Under the pieces are notes generated by a model. That model was not told the DNA's origin, did not search any database, and saw nothing but the letters and a program-made list of their open reading frames with translations. A program made the translations under genes and the position numbers. A stretch of DNA of 64,000 nt from Mesorhizobium hawassense. Lineage in GTDB: Bacteria; Pseudomonadota; Alphaproteobacteria; Rhizobiales; Rhizobiaceae. Of the stretch, positions 1 through 9,323 are shown one piece after another. Each line of letters starts with the position of its first letter. Within the stretch, counting starts at the first letter, position 1. The DNA lies in contig NZ_QMBP01000005.1 in assembly GCF_003289945.1 (NCBI RefSeq), forward strand, positions 248,001 to 312,000, in the 5' to 3' direction.

Positions 1-508
1 GTTGGCTGACATCGTGGCCAAAAGATTAGATGGCACGGAATGCTTGTTGGCCGAGGTTCCTCTGAGCGCCAATTGCAGACGCTTGGTTACAACATGGCGA
101 ATGCCTCGAGTGGGGAGCGGAACTGGACCGGCCGCAATCGAGCCAGATCCTCGAAAGACTACCGTTCTGCTTGCGACCAAAGCGCTGTTCGCCGTTAAGG
201 GCGCTCAGGGTCTTTCTCGGCAGGCTGCCGTTGCTTACACTGTAACGCTCGGTCACAAGCGGTCGGGCATTTCCAGACCTTGGCGCGCCTGGGTATTAAG
301 AGCCTGCTCGGCTCGTGGGCGCGATCTAGTGTAAAAGCGTTGCCCTCCGTAAGAAACTGGCGTCCGCCCTCTGCGTGCTATAAATTGACTATCGACGCCG
401 TCCTAAGGCCGACCGCCATTTCAGCATGCCCAAGGACGTATGTGCCGCACATGGCTCAAGCCACCCGCCCGCACATCCGTTGTGGATTGACGCGCGAGGA
501 GGATCAGC
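1..508. other. Region without a recognisable gene
   Basis: Short open frames exist on both strands here but none has a convincing ribosome binding site, family-like sequence or the codon bias of the neighbouring genes. The stretch has a somewhat lower GC content than its surroundings and could be a decayed gene or the 3' flank of something left of the window. The last 20 bases carry the strong GAGGAGG Shine-Dalgarno of the peroxiredoxin-like gene that follows. Confidence 0.5.
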
Positions 509-1183
509 ATGTCAGAACGTCTCAACACTGGCCCGCTGCAACTTGGCGAAACGGCGCCCAATGTCGTGCTCGACGCGATTACTCGCGAGGGCAAGATCGC
601 CATCGACGACTTCCGAGGCGAGAAGCCAGTGCTGGTTGGACTGTATCGAGGCCTCCATTGTCCTTTTTGCAGGCGCCAAATCGCCATGCTTTCGCAACTT
701 GCCCCAGCCCTCAACGAGAAGGGCATCGAAAGTCTGACAGTGGTCAACACGCCCATTGAGCGGGCGCGCCTCTATCTGCGGTACCACCCGATGCTCGGCC
801 TGCTCGCGGCATCCGATCCGGAGCGGACTTCACACCGCGCCTTTGGATTGCCGAACATGCAGATCACCGAAGACGAGAGCGCGTGGCCGCAAAAGGTTTC
901 GATGAGCGATGTGAAGTCGATGCGGGTCGACTTGCCGGGCGAGATGCCGGAGCCGATGGACCCGTTTGCGGCGCTCGAATATCTGAACAAGAAGGACGGC
1001 TACGATATCACGGAAGCGGATCAGCAGATGATGGCCACCGGCGTTGGGCAGCTCGTCGGTCAGTTCTTGCTGGACCGCGATGGCGTGGTTCGCTGGACTT
1101 CCAACGAGGTACTCGATGGCGGGCTATTCGGCGCCCCGAACACTCAGGAGCTGATGTCGGCAGCGTCGCAAATCGGAAGGTAA
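509..1183 (+). CDS. Peroxiredoxin-like (AhpC/TSA, redoxin) family protein
   Basis: The 224-residue protein has a thioredoxin-fold redoxin domain. The N-terminal third reads as a strand-turn-helix with the redox motif CPFC (Cys51, Cys54) after RGLH, then a stretch with TPIERARLY. This resembles the peroxiredoxin-like AhpC/TSA proteins of rhizobia rather than classical AhpC, which has a single peroxidatic Cys in a PxxxTxxC motif. It probably acts as a cytosolic thiol oxidoreductase or peroxidase; no signal peptide is seen. The start is supported by GAGGAGG about 6 bases upstream of ATG. It is monocistronic, and the next gene is convergent. Family assignment is fair; the substrate is unknown. 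Confidence 0.8.
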   Translation: MSERLNTGPLQLGETAPNVVLDAITREGKIAIDDFRGEKPVLVGLYRGLHCPFCRRQIAMLSQLAPALNEKGIESLTVVNTPIERARLYLRYHPMLGLLAASDPERTSHRAFGLPNMQITEDESAWPQKVSMSDVKSMRVDLPGEMPEPMDPFAALEYLNKKDGYDITEADQQMMATGVGQLVGQFLLDRDGVVRWTSNEVLDGGLFGAPNTQELMSAASQIGR

Positions 1184-1261
1184 AGAGCAGCTTCGGTAGT
1201 GGAGGCTAGGCGCAGGATTGCGCGAGTTGACGGCCGTCGCCTGTTAGGAGCCCACAAACCG

Positions 1262-1298
1262 GACCGCTCCCCCTGCCGATGAACCCGGAGGGGCGGTC
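1262..1298. terminator. Possible bidirectional stem-loop between convergent genes
   Basis: GACCGC-T-CCCC at 1262-1272 can pair with GGGGCGGTC at 1290-1298 with one bulged base. It lies in the 218-bp gap between two convergent genes. No T-tract follows on either side, so termination is an inference from position and pairing only. Confidence 0.25.
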
Positions 1299-1401
1299 GT
1301 GCAGCCCTTGCTGCGCGCCGCGTCGAGGACGGAATGCCGGAATGGAAGGCCGCCGGCCTGCCGGTGGAAATGGCCGCCTGATAGTGTGGCCAAACTGATG
1401 G

Positions 1402-3396
1402 TCAGCGCTCGGGCAATCCCGCCAGCTTCAAGCCTTCGGCCACCTTGTTTGCCCATCCCGGGGTGTTGTGGAAGACAGGCAGCGACCGGAATCGCTCGAT
1501 CGTGAAACTCGGCTGGGCGGCCATGAGCTTTTGCGCGGCCCAGCGGGCAGTCTCCAGGTCGCCGTTCATCGCCGACCAGGCGGCGAGGTATCGATAGGAC
1601 GTGATGATGTCGGGGTGGGCGGCAATGACCTCACGAGCCATCGCGACGGCCTGGGAAAGGGAGCCCGTCTTTGCCAAGGCATAGCCCATTCCCAGTCTCA
1701 CGGCGAACGCGAACGGATCCATCGGGCTCAGCGCCATCGCTCGCTGGAACCGGTCCTGCGCCAGGCCGGCTTCACCCCTATAGATCGCGATCCAGCCACG
1801 GCGCGCCCATGCCCACGCATTGTTCGGATCAAGCGCGAGCGCCTTTTCGATAAAGGTGGCGGCGCGCTCCTGATCACCGCCCATGCTCAAGGCCGCGCCA
1901 GCGGCGGTCAACGCGGTTGGATCATCGCCGATCGAGCCGGCAGCCTCGACCGCCGCGACCGCCTTTTCCAGCTCCCTTTCCGGCTGCTCGGCCCACAGAA
2001 ACACGGCGTTCGAGGCGTGGCACCACGCCAGGAGCGCATGCGCGCGGCCATAGGCCGGATCGATGGCGATCGCTTTCTTGAGCAGCTCTATTGCCTGGTC
2101 GTTGGTGTCCTTGCGGCGGCCCCAAATGTTCGGATAGGCGCGCATGACGAAATCATAGGCCCGCAGGCTGGTTGGCGGCTTGCGCCTGGCAAGCTCGATC
2201 TCGGCGCCGCGGATGGCCGGGTGGATGGCGCCCGCCACCTGTGCCGCGATCCTGTCCTGGAATTCGAAGACGTCCTCGGCCGCGCCCTCGTAGCGCTCGG
2301 ACCATAATTGTGTCCGCGTCTCGGCATCGACCAGTTGCACGGAAATGCGCAGCCGGTCGCCGCCCCGCCGAACGGTGCCCTCGACGACATAATTCACGCC
2401 GAGTTCCTTGCCGACCTCGCGCACGTCGACGAAGCGGCCCTTGTAGGTGAAGGTGGACTGGCGCGCGATGACGAAGAAGTTCCGGATACGCGAAAGCGCG
2501 GCGGTGACCTCCTCGACAACGCCGTCGGCAAAATACTCATCATCCGCCCCGCCAAGATTGTCGAAAGGCATCACCGCCACGGAAGGCTGGTCGTGCGGCC
2601 TTGCCGGACTGGCGACAGGCTGTGCAGGTTGGGCGGCGTCGTGTGTGGGCGCGGACCGGCGATCTCCGCCCCGCATTTGCAGCGACGCCGCCAACGATTG
2701 CGTCTGTGCCTCGGGTTCCAAGCCCAGATGCTTCTTCAGCAGCGCACGGCAGGTCTCGAACTGGCGCAAGGCCGCGTTTTCGTGGCCCCTCGCGGCGTGG
2801 ATGCGCATCAATGCCCGATGCGCCGGCTCCGCGGTCGGATCCGAGGCAAGCAGCCTTTCCGCCAATCGTTCGCAGGCAGTTTCGGCCGCGGATGCGGATT
2901 CGGGGGCCGCGAGGCTCAGGCGCTCCGCCAATTGCTGCGCCTTTTGCCGGTATCTCACCTGGTACGGGCCGAACCATTCATCCAGACCGTCGGGAATGAC
3001 TTCGCCCGCAAGCAGATCGCCACGGTAGAGGTCGGCGGCAAAGGCTAGCTCCGCCGTCCCGCCTTCAGCGAGCTTGCGCTCGAAGAGCCAGATATCGGCT
3101 TCGTCCGGACCGGCCGTCAACGCAACCGTTTCCTGATCCCCGTCGATGGAAATGGCCGCATTGCCGGCGGCGGGAAACCATCGCCTGATGTCTGCTAGGG
3201 CCTGACGCAGGCTGTTTCGCGACTGCGCGTCGCCCCGTCCGGGCCAGAACCCTTCAGAGAGCGTTTCGCGGCGGTGGCCGCGGCGTCCCGCCAGGACCAG
3301 GGCGGCAAAAAGCAGCGCCGATTTGCGCGTTGCGAAGCGGACAGGCTGACCCTCTGCGGAAGTCACTTCGAGACCGCCAAGCAACCGGATGCGCAC
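1402..3396 (-). CDS. BTAD / TolB-like / TPR transcriptional regulator
   Basis: I place the start at GTG 3396 (protein 664 aa), preceded by GGAGGGC; the reading frame stays open upstream but has no plausible start context. Domains in order: an OmpR-type winged helix (about 1-95, opening MRIRLLGGLEV), a bacterial transcriptional activation domain (BTAD, about 100-240), a Pro/Ala-rich linker (241-270), a TolB-N/FlgO-like domain (271-395, with PSVAVMPFDNLGG and the typical FADGVVEEV stretch), and TPR repeats (about 410-640). This architecture is known from SARP-like regulators and CadC/adenylate-cyclase-like proteins of Hyphomicrobiales; targets are unknown. It is divergent from the DUF1127 gene, which may be a target (inference). 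No catalytic cyclase domain is present. Confidence 0.85.
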   Translation of the reverse strand: MRIRLLGGLEVTSAEGQPVRFATRKSALLFAALVLAGRRGHRRETLSEGFWPGRGDAQSRNSLRQALADIRRWFPAAGNAAISIDGDQETVALTAGPDEADIWLFERKLAEGGTAELAFAADLYRGDLLAGEVIPDGLDEWFGPYQVRYRQKAQQLAERLSLAAPESASAAETACERLAERLLASDPTAEPAHRALMRIHAARGHENAALRQFETCRALLKKHLGLEPEAQTQSLAASLQMRGGDRRSAPTHDAAQPAQPVASPARPHDQPSVAVMPFDNLGGADDEYFADGVVEEVTAALSRIRNFFVIARQSTFTYKGRFVDVREVGKELGVNYVVEGTVRRGGDRLRISVQLVDAETRTQLWSERYEGAAEDVFEFQDRIAAQVAGAIHPAIRGAEIELARRKPPTSLRAYDFVMRAYPNIWGRRKDTNDQAIELLKKAIAIDPAYGRAHALLAWCHASNAVFLWAEQPERELEKAVAAVEAAGSIGDDPTALTAAGAALSMGGDQERAATFIEKALALDPNNAWAWARRGWIAIYRGEAGLAQDRFQRAMALSPMDPFAFAVRLGMGYALAKTGSLSQAVAMAREVIAAHPDIITSYRYLAAWSAMNGDLETARWAAQKLMAAQPSFTIERFRSLPVFHNTPGWANKVAEGLKLAGLPER

Positions 3397-3566
3397 GACG
3401 CCCTCCGAAATTCGAACGCGCCGACAGAATAGCATCTTCGCCGGTCGATTTAACGCGGATTTAACGGCGGTCCGCCGGGCTTCCCCCAATGGTTCACGCC
3501 TGGCTGAACAATTGCAGATCGCCCGTGTGACAAGCTCCGGCCGTAATCTGGAACGGGAGAAGCGAA

Positions 3567-3809
3567 ATGGCACACACGGAAGCTCACGCGAAGACCGGCG
3601 CGTCGAAACGCCGGCTGCTTGGGATAGCATCAAGCACCGTCGCTGCGGCAGTCGCCGCCTTCGTGGCATGGCGGCGCAGCATCGCAGGACGCAGGGCGCT
3701 GGCGGACCTGTCGCCCCATGAGTTGAGGGATATCGGCTGTCCGGAGCCGCCTGCGCCGAAGTTCGTCGTCGGGGTCGGCCTCATGACGGACCTGATGTCC
3801 ATGAGGTGA
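3567..3809 (+). CDS. DUF1127 (YjiS-like) small protein
   Basis: This 80-residue protein ends in the DUF1127 signature RRALADLSPHELRDIG, preceded by a basic N-terminus and a hydrophobic Ala/Val-rich stretch (about 18-35). DUF1127 proteins are small, arginine-rich, stress- and phosphate-regulated proteins of alphaproteobacteria; some have been linked to RNA turnover or phosphate and carbon homeostasis. The start ATG is preceded by GGGAGAAGCGAA. It is transcribed away from the BTAD regulator with about 170 bp between them. Confidence 0.85.
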   Translation: MAHTEAHAKTGASKRRLLGIASSTVAAAVAAFVAWRRSIAGRRALADLSPHELRDIGCPEPPAPKFVVGVGLMTDLMSMR

Positions 3810-3879
3810 GGTGCGCCACCTATCTCGCGTCGCTCGAAAACCCGAGCGTCGCTGCCGCCGCCAATCATGGAGAGTAAGC

Positions 3880-4110
3880 ATGCATGAGAGGGCTGATGCG
3901 CCGATTGCACCCACGACATTTTCGCGCGGGGAAGCGCTGAGCATCCTTTCGGCCGGCATTGCAGGGCCATGCTGCGGCGAGGCCAATGAGATGCTGGCAT
4001 GGCTCTATCTGCTGCCGCCCAGCGAGGCTGTATCCAGTGAGATGGGCGCCGAACCGCCAGTCGATCGCCCCCGGCTGTGGCTTCGCCTGCGCAGTCTCTT
4101 TCGGACTTGA
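3880..4110 (+). CDS. Hypothetical small protein
   Basis: This is a 76-residue protein starting at ATG 3880, which has GGAGAG five bases upstream; an upstream in-frame extension lacks a good start. The sequence is unremarkable apart from a CC pair (about residue 30) and a basic C-terminal WLRLRSLFRT segment. It follows the DUF1127 gene by 70 bp in the same direction, so it could be cotranscribed with it. I do not recognise the family. It may be a lineage-specific protein of rhizobia. Confidence 0.5.
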   Translation: MHERADAPIAPTTFSRGEALSILSAGIAGPCCGEANEMLAWLYLLPPSEAVSSEMGAEPPVDRPRLWLRLRSLFRT

Positions 4111-4271
4111 GCTAGCCGACATTGGCCCTCCCGTGGGGGGGCGCGCGGTGAGGTCCGATCAAACCCGCCAAATGCGACCTTCGTGATCAGAATCCGATGG
4201 ACGTTCCATGCTGACGGTCGGCCCGCCTGGTTACAGGCGAGCCAGGCATAGGCCACTGAACCCCCGGACTC

Positions 4272-4841
4272 TCAGTCCTTGGCGCGCTCGACATAGGAAC
4301 CGTCGGCGGTCATCACAACGATACGCGTACCGGCGGAGATGTGCGGCGGCACGGTCGTGCGCACGCCGTTCGAAAGCACGGCCGGCTTATAGGAGGACGA
4401 CGCCGTCTGGCCCTTGGTGACCGGCTCGGTGTCGACCACCTCGAAAGTGGCGCGCTGCGGCAGCACCAGCGAGATCGGCACGCCGTTGAACTGCGCCAGC
4501 TGCACGGCCATTCCTTCTTGCAAATAGGGCGCGAAGTCGCCGACGACGCCTTCCGAGGCCACGACCTGGTCATAGCTTTCCGGATTCATGAAGTGAAATC
4601 CTTCGCCGTCGGAATAGAGGAAGGTGTGCTCGCGCTCCTCGACATAGGCGCGCTCGACCATTTCGGTCGTGCGGTAACGTTCCGAGATCTTCACCCCGTC
4701 GCCGATGCGGCGCATGTCGAGCTGGGTCACCGGCGTACCCTTGCCAGGGTGGATGTTTTCGGCAAAGAGGATGACATAGAGCTTGCCGTCCTTATCGACG
4801 ACGTTGCCTTTGCGTAAGGAGCTGGCGATGACCTTGACCAC
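4272..4841 (-). CDS. efp: Translation elongation factor P
   Basis: EF-P binds between the P and E sites of the ribosome and relieves stalling at polyproline stretches. The 189-residue product has the family's usual length and the KOW-OB-OB layout; the modification loop HPGKGT places the modifiable lysine at position 34. The start is GTG 4841, giving [12 protein letters not shown]; the longer open frame to 5306 runs into the divergent epmA and is rejected. It sits head-to-head with epmA, the enzyme predicted to attach beta-lysine to Lys34. The C-terminal [12 protein letters not shown] and the following PPHI stretch are typical of EF-P domain III. Confidence 0.95.
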   Translation of the reverse strand: MVKVIASSLRKGNVVDKDGKLYVILFAENIHPGKGTPVTQLDMRRIGDGVKISERYRTTEMVERAYVEEREHTFLYSDGEGFHFMNPESYDQVVASEGVVGDFAPYLQEGMAVQLAQFNGVPISLVLPQRATFEVVDTEPVTKGQTASSSYKPAVLSNGVRTTVPPHISAGTRIVVMTADGSYVERAKD

Positions 4842-4970
4842 GATATTCGATCCCGTTCGAGTTTTTCGGCCTGCGAGCGTCGATTTCCGCGAAGCGGCGA
4901 CGGCGGCCATCGCGTGCGCCCTAGCGCATCTTGCGCCGAACCGCCAGCCTTGCGCGCGATTTTCCTGCCC

Positions 4971-6017
4971 ATGACCGCCGCTTCGCCCTGGTGGACGCCG
5001 CATATCCATGCCGACCGCCGGCCACGCCTGATGGCGCGCAACGCCATCGCCGCGGCGCTGCGCGGCTGGTTCTCGACACGCGATTTCATCGAGGTGACGA
5101 CCTCGGCGTTGCAGGTCTCGCCCGGTAACGAGGCGCATCTCGCCGCCTTTGCCACCGAAGTCATCGGACCCGACGCGTCGCGCCGGCCGCTCTATCTCCA
5201 CACCTCGCCGGAATTCGCCTGCAAGAAGCTGCTCGCCGCCGGTGAGGAGCGCATCTTCAGCCTCGGTGCCGTCTGGCGCAACCGCGAGCGCGGGCCGCTG
5301 CACCACCCCGAGTTCACCATGCTCGAATGGTATCGCGTCGGCGAAACCTACGAGCGCCTCATGGCCGACTGCGCCGAATTCCTGGCGCTCGCCGCGGAAA
5401 AAGCCGGCGCCAAGAGCTTCCGTTTCCGTGGCCGTGAGGCTGACCCCTTCGCCGAGCCGGAACGGCTGAGCGTAGCTGAGGCCTTTACCCGATATGCCGG
5501 CATTGACGTTCTGGCGACCGTCTCCGCCGACGGGACCACGGATCGCGACGGGCTACATGCGGCGTTGGTCAGCGCCGGAATGCGCACCGCGCCCGACGAC
5601 AATTGGGCCGACCTGTTCAGCCGGGTGATGGTGGAGAAAATCGAGCCGGTCCTGGGGCAGGGGCGGGCGACCATCCTCTGTGGCTATCCGATTTCCGAAG
5701 CGGCCCTTGCCCGGCCGAGCGCGCAGGATCCGCGCGTCGCCGAGCGCTTCGAGCTCTATTGCTGTGGCGTCGAGCTTGCCAACGCCTTTGGCGAACTGAC
5801 GGATGCGGCCGAGCAGCGTCGCCGCTTCGTTACCGAGATGGACGAGAAAGAGCGCATCTATGGCGAGCGCTATCCGCTCGACGAGGATTTCCTCGCGGCC
5901 TTGGCGATCATGCCGCAGGCCTGCGGCTCGGCCCTAGGCTTCGACCGGCTGGTCATGCTGGCGACGGGAGCGCAGAGGATCGACGACGTGATCTGGGCGC
6001 CGGTGGCGACGCCGTGA
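4971..6017 (+). CDS. epmA: Elongation factor P--(R)-beta-lysine ligase (EpmA/GenX/PoxA)
   Basis: This class II lysyl-tRNA-synthetase-like enzyme lacks the anticodon-binding domain and lysylates EF-P. The protein is 348 aa from ATG 4971 (upstream frame ignored), close to the usual length. Visible synthetase motifs are motif 2 ([20 protein letters not shown]) and motif 3 near the C-terminus ([12 protein letters not shown]). It is divergent from efp across a 129-bp gap. The partner lysine 2,3-aminomutase EpmB is not encoded next to it, so beta-lysine supply must come from elsewhere if modification follows the E. coli route. Confidence 0.93.
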   Translation: MTAASPWWTPHIHADRRPRLMARNAIAAALRGWFSTRDFIEVTTSALQVSPGNEAHLAAFATEVIGPDASRRPLYLHTSPEFACKKLLAAGEERIFSLGAVWRNRERGPLHHPEFTMLEWYRVGETYERLMADCAEFLALAAEKAGAKSFRFRGREADPFAEPERLSVAEAFTRYAGIDVLATVSADGTTDRDGLHAALVSAGMRTAPDDNWADLFSRVMVEKIEPVLGQGRATILCGYPISEAALARPSAQDPRVAERFELYCCGVELANAFGELTDAAEQRRRFVTEMDEKERIYGERYPLDEDFLAALAIMPQACGSALGFDRLVMLATGAQRIDDVIWAPVATP

Positions 6018-6206
6018 CAGGTTGCGGACCGGGTGATTGATCCGGTCGAGCACCAGGACCATCCATCTCCAACTCCCGGCGTTTCGGCGCGGCTGCCCAG
6101 CACGCCGGGGCGCCACCTGTGCCCTGTCGGACGACAACGCAATTCAATTCATTCGCTTCGGACCGGTTTTCTAGTAGGCTGTGGCCGGCAAAATTGAGGA
6201 TCCGAC

Positions 6207-7652
6207 GTGACGGCAGTCGACGATCGTCTTCTCGAAAGCAAGATGACCAAGGTTGAGCAGGCGCGAGCCTGGAGCCCACGCGTCATCTCGAAATTCGAGA
6301 CGTTGATCAGGAGTGCCGACGACCAGTCACTCTTTCGCGTCAATCCTCTGGCCTTTGCCCGCGACCGCTCAATCGCCGAGCCTGAAGCAATCGACCTGTT
6401 CCTTCATGCCGCCCGCTGCGGTTTGTTCGACATGAGCTGGGATGTGCTGTGCCCCCAGTCCGGGATGGTGCTCGATAGTTTCGGCGCGCTGCGCACGCTG
6501 AAGACCCACTACGTCTGCGGCCTGTGCGACGTGTCGGGTGACACGGACCTCGACGACTTCATCGAGGTCTCTTTCTCAATATCGCCGAAGCTGCGGCGCC
6601 TGCCGCACCACAATCCCGAGACGCTCCCCGTCGAGGATTTTCACTGGAAACTCCACTTCGGGCACGACGGGCGGCTGCCGGGCCAACACGTTCGCTTTCT
6701 TGACGTTCTGCGCGGCTTCGTTCGGGGCATGACGTTTCTGCCGCCGGGCACCACCACGGTGCTCCACGCCGACCTGGGACCGGGCGCCCTTTCGGGCGTC
6801 AACGTGCAGACGCAGGCGGCGTTCGCCGTGCCGATATCGGGCGAACCGGTGTTGGTCCCGACGCTTCTGAAGGTCGACTATGACGGTAAACGCTTCTTGC
6901 CGGCGTTGCCCGCTGTTCCGCCCGGTCCGATCGCCATTGAGGTCGCGAACAAGGGGCCGGTGCGAGGCTCGTTGCTTGTCATCAACTGGCCGCCCGAGCT
7001 TGTCGCGCTGACCACCAAACCACCGCTCGATTTCGACCCTTATGTTTCAGGCGGAGCGTTGCTTGCACGGCAAACCTTCCGCCAGCTCTTCCGGTCGGAA
7101 CGCGTCGACGAGAAGGAAGGACTCGGCATCCGCCAGGTCACTTTCCTGTTCACGGACCTCAAGGGTTCGACCGCCATGTATGAGCGCCTGGGCGATCTCA
7201 ACGCCTATGCTTTGGTCCGTGAGCATTTCGCTCTGGTCAACGCGGCGGTTCACCAACATTCCGGAGCGGTCGTCAAGACGATCGGCGATGCGGTGATGGC
7301 GGCATTTTCGCGGCCGTCGGATGCGATTTCGGCCGCGCTGCACATCTTTGAAGAAATCGATCGCTTCAACGGCGACCATGACGGACCGGGGATCATTCTC
7401 AAGATCGGTGCCCATTGTGGACCGTCGATCGCCGTGACGCTCAACGACAACCTGGACTATTTCGGCCAGACGGTGAATGTCGCCGCGCGCGTGCAGTCCT
7501 TGGCTGAAGCCGGCCAGGTCTGCATCTCGGAGGCGCTTCATTCCGCGCCCGGGGTTGGCGAAATTCTTGCCGGCCATCGTGTTGTGGCTTTTGACGCGCC
7601 TCTTCGCGGTGTGGACGGTGAAGCAACCGTCTATCGAATTGGGCCGGGATAG
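6207..7652 (+). CDS. Class III adenylate/guanylate cyclase with N-terminal DUF5939-like domain
   Basis: The 481-residue protein starts at GTG 6207 (GAGGA six bases upstream). The C-terminal cyclase homology domain (about 305-480) keeps the catalytic set: metal-binding Asp317 (FTDLKGST) and Asp361 (KTIGDAV), adenine-selecting Lys357 and Asp417, and the transition-state Asn424/Arg428 pair in VNVAARV. It should therefore make cAMP. The N-terminal 300 residues resemble DUF5939, with a zinc-ribbon-like Cys82/Cys104-x2-Cys107 arrangement, and probably sense an unknown input. No membrane segment is evident. It follows epmA by 189 bp, an interval with a GACCGG/CCGGTC hairpin at 6027-6047, so it is probably transcribed alone. 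Confidence 0.9.
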   Translation: MTAVDDRLLESKMTKVEQARAWSPRVISKFETLIRSADDQSLFRVNPLAFARDRSIAEPEAIDLFLHAARCGLFDMSWDVLCPQSGMVLDSFGALRTLKTHYVCGLCDVSGDTDLDDFIEVSFSISPKLRRLPHHNPETLPVEDFHWKLHFGHDGRLPGQHVRFLDVLRGFVRGMTFLPPGTTTVLHADLGPGALSGVNVQTQAAFAVPISGEPVLVPTLLKVDYDGKRFLPALPAVPPGPIAIEVANKGPVRGSLLVINWPPELVALTTKPPLDFDPYVSGGALLARQTFRQLFRSERVDEKEGLGIRQVTFLFTDLKGSTAMYERLGDLNAYALVREHFALVNAAVHQHSGAVVKTIGDAVMAAFSRPSDAISAALHIFEEIDRFNGDHDGPGIILKIGAHCGPSIAVTLNDNLDYFGQTVNVAARVQSLAEAGQVCISEALHSAPGVGEILAGHRVVAFDAPLRGVDGEATVYRIGPG

Positions 7653-7979
7653 GTGGGCATCGGCCGTTCGGGCAGGTCCAGCTTGGAGCGGGCAAAAGGC
7701 GCGTGGCGAGCTGCTTCCATTTGTTCGTCAAAAGCACCGCGCCGGCATGCGGATAGGCACGGCAACGCAGCCGATCACTGCTGTCACCTGCGGCCTCGAT
7801 CGCCTGCCTCAAATGCGCCGACATCTGATGGCCAACGGGTCGAAATCGACGCCACTGGGCGCGGCACCGGATTGGTCTTCGCCCATTGCACAAGCGCCGG
7901 TGGAACAATAGATGGTGCGGGCAGGCCTTGCTTGGCTGACTGCCCCTGACGGATCGCTTGAACAAACAGGACCAACCGC
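7653..7979. other. Intergenic region without a supported gene
   Basis: The 327 bases between the cyclase and pmbA contain open frames on both strands, but none shows a family-like product or good initiation site. An AGGACC Shine-Dalgarno for pmbA is at the right edge. I see no repeat or clear terminator here. Confidence 0.5.
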
Positions 7980-9323
7980 ATGACCGATAAGCTCGACGCA
8001 GCGAAATTGACCGATCGCGTCGCGGCACTCGTCGAGGCTGGCAGGCGCGCCGGCGCCGACGCGGCCGACGCGGTGGCGGTGCGCGGCCGCTCGGCCGGCG
8101 TGTCGGTGCGGCTGGGCAAGGTCGAGGCCACTGAATCGTCGGAAAGCGAGGATGTCTCGCTGCGCGTCTTCGTCGGGCAGCGTGTGGCGAGCGTCTCGGC
8201 CACCGCGGCTTCCGATCCGAAGGCGCTCGCCGAGCGCGCGGTCGCCATGGCCAAGGTCTCGCCGGAGGACCCGTTCCAGGGTCTTGCCGACCCGGTGCTG
8301 CTTGCCCGCAATTTGCGCGATCTCGACCTTTTCGACCCGACCGAAGTATCGGCCGACCAATTGAAGGAAGCGGCACTTGCCGCCGAAGCGGCCGCTTTGG
8401 CCGTCAAGGGCGTCACCAATTCCGCGGGCAGCAACGCCGGCGCCGGCCTGGGTGGCCTGGTGCTTGCCACCTCGCATGGCTTTGTCGGCCAGTATGTCGC
8501 GTCGCGCTTCTCGCGCTCGACCAGCGTCATTGCCGGCGAGGGTACGGGAATGGAGCGCGACTATGAATTCTCGTCGCGCCAGCATTTTTCCGATCTCGAC
8601 GCGCCGGAAGACATCGGCCGTAAGGCCGGTGAGCGCGCCGTGCGCCGCCTCGGCGCCCGCAAGGCCGCGACCGGTCCGGTCGACGTCGTGTTCGATCCGC
8701 GCGTCGCCCGCGGCATTGCCGGCCATCTCGCCGGCGCCATCAACGGCGCCGCGGTCGCCCGCAAGACCAGCTTCCTGCGCGACATGATGGGCAAGCAGAT
8801 CGCCTCGGCCGCGATCACCGTCACCGACGAGCCCTTGCGGCGGCGTGGCCAGGCCTCGCGCCCCTTCGATGGCGAGGGCGTCGAGGGCGATAAGCTGCTG
8901 ATGGTCGAGAAGGGCGTCCTGAACCACTGGTTCCTGTCGACTTCGGCCGCGCGTGAGCTCGGCCTCGTCACCAATGGCCGCGGCTCGCGCAGCGGCTCGT
9001 CCGTTTCGCCATCCTCGACCAACCTTGCCATCGAGCCCGGCGAGCGTTCGCCGGAGGACCTGATCGCGTCGCTGAAGAGCGGCTTCTATGTCACCGAGGT
9101 GTTCGGCCAGGGCGTCGACATGGTGACCGGCGAGTACAGCCGCGGCGCGTCCGGCTACTGGATCGAGAACGGCGCGTTGGCCTATCCGGTGGCCGAGGTG
9201 ACGATCGCTTCGAACCTGAAGACCATGTTCCTCAACATGGTGCCGGCGAGCGATCTCGACCGCAATTTTGGCACGGCGGCGCCGACGCTCCTGATCGAAG
9301 GGATGACCCTTGCCGGCGCTTGA
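7980..9323 (+). CDS. pmbA: TldD/PmbA family metalloprotease-like protein PmbA
   Basis: PmbA (TldE) partners with TldD in a heterodimeric protease known for microcin B17 maturation and CcdA degradation. The 447-residue length is usual for PmbA. The sequence shows the family's two-domain pattern, including SVRLGKVEATESSESEDVSL near the N-terminus and the conserved C-terminal GEYSRGASGYWIENG motif. It lacks the HExxxH metal motif carried by TldD, as expected for this subunit. It is first in a compact run with the inositol-phosphatase-family gene, which overlaps its 3' end by 14 bp. Confidence 0.92.
   Translation: MTDKLDAAKLTDRVAALVEAGRRAGADAADAVAVRGRSAGVSVRLGKVEATESSESEDVSLRVFVGQRVASVSATAASDPKALAERAVAMAKVSPEDPFQGLADPVLLARNLRDLDLFDPTEVSADQLKEAALAAEAAALAVKGVTNSAGSNAGAGLGGLVLATSHGFVGQYVASRFSRSTSVIAGEGTGMERDYEFSSRQHFSDLDAPEDIGRKAGERAVRRLGARKAATGPVDVVFDPRVARGIAGHLAGAINGAAVARKTSFLRDMMGKQIASAAITVTDEPLRRRGQASRPFDGEGVEGDKLLMVEKGVLNHWFLSTSAARELGLVTNGRGSRSGSSVSPSSTNLAIEPGERSPEDLIASLKSGFYVTEVFGQGVDMVTGEYSRGASGYWIENGALAYPVAEVTIASNLKTMFLNMVPASDLDRNFGTAAPTLLIEGMTLAGA

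Noticed and set aside
7653..7949. 98-codon frame downstream of the cyclase
   Set aside because: No ribosome binding site, no recognisable domain, and sequence unlike coding bias; treated as intergenic.
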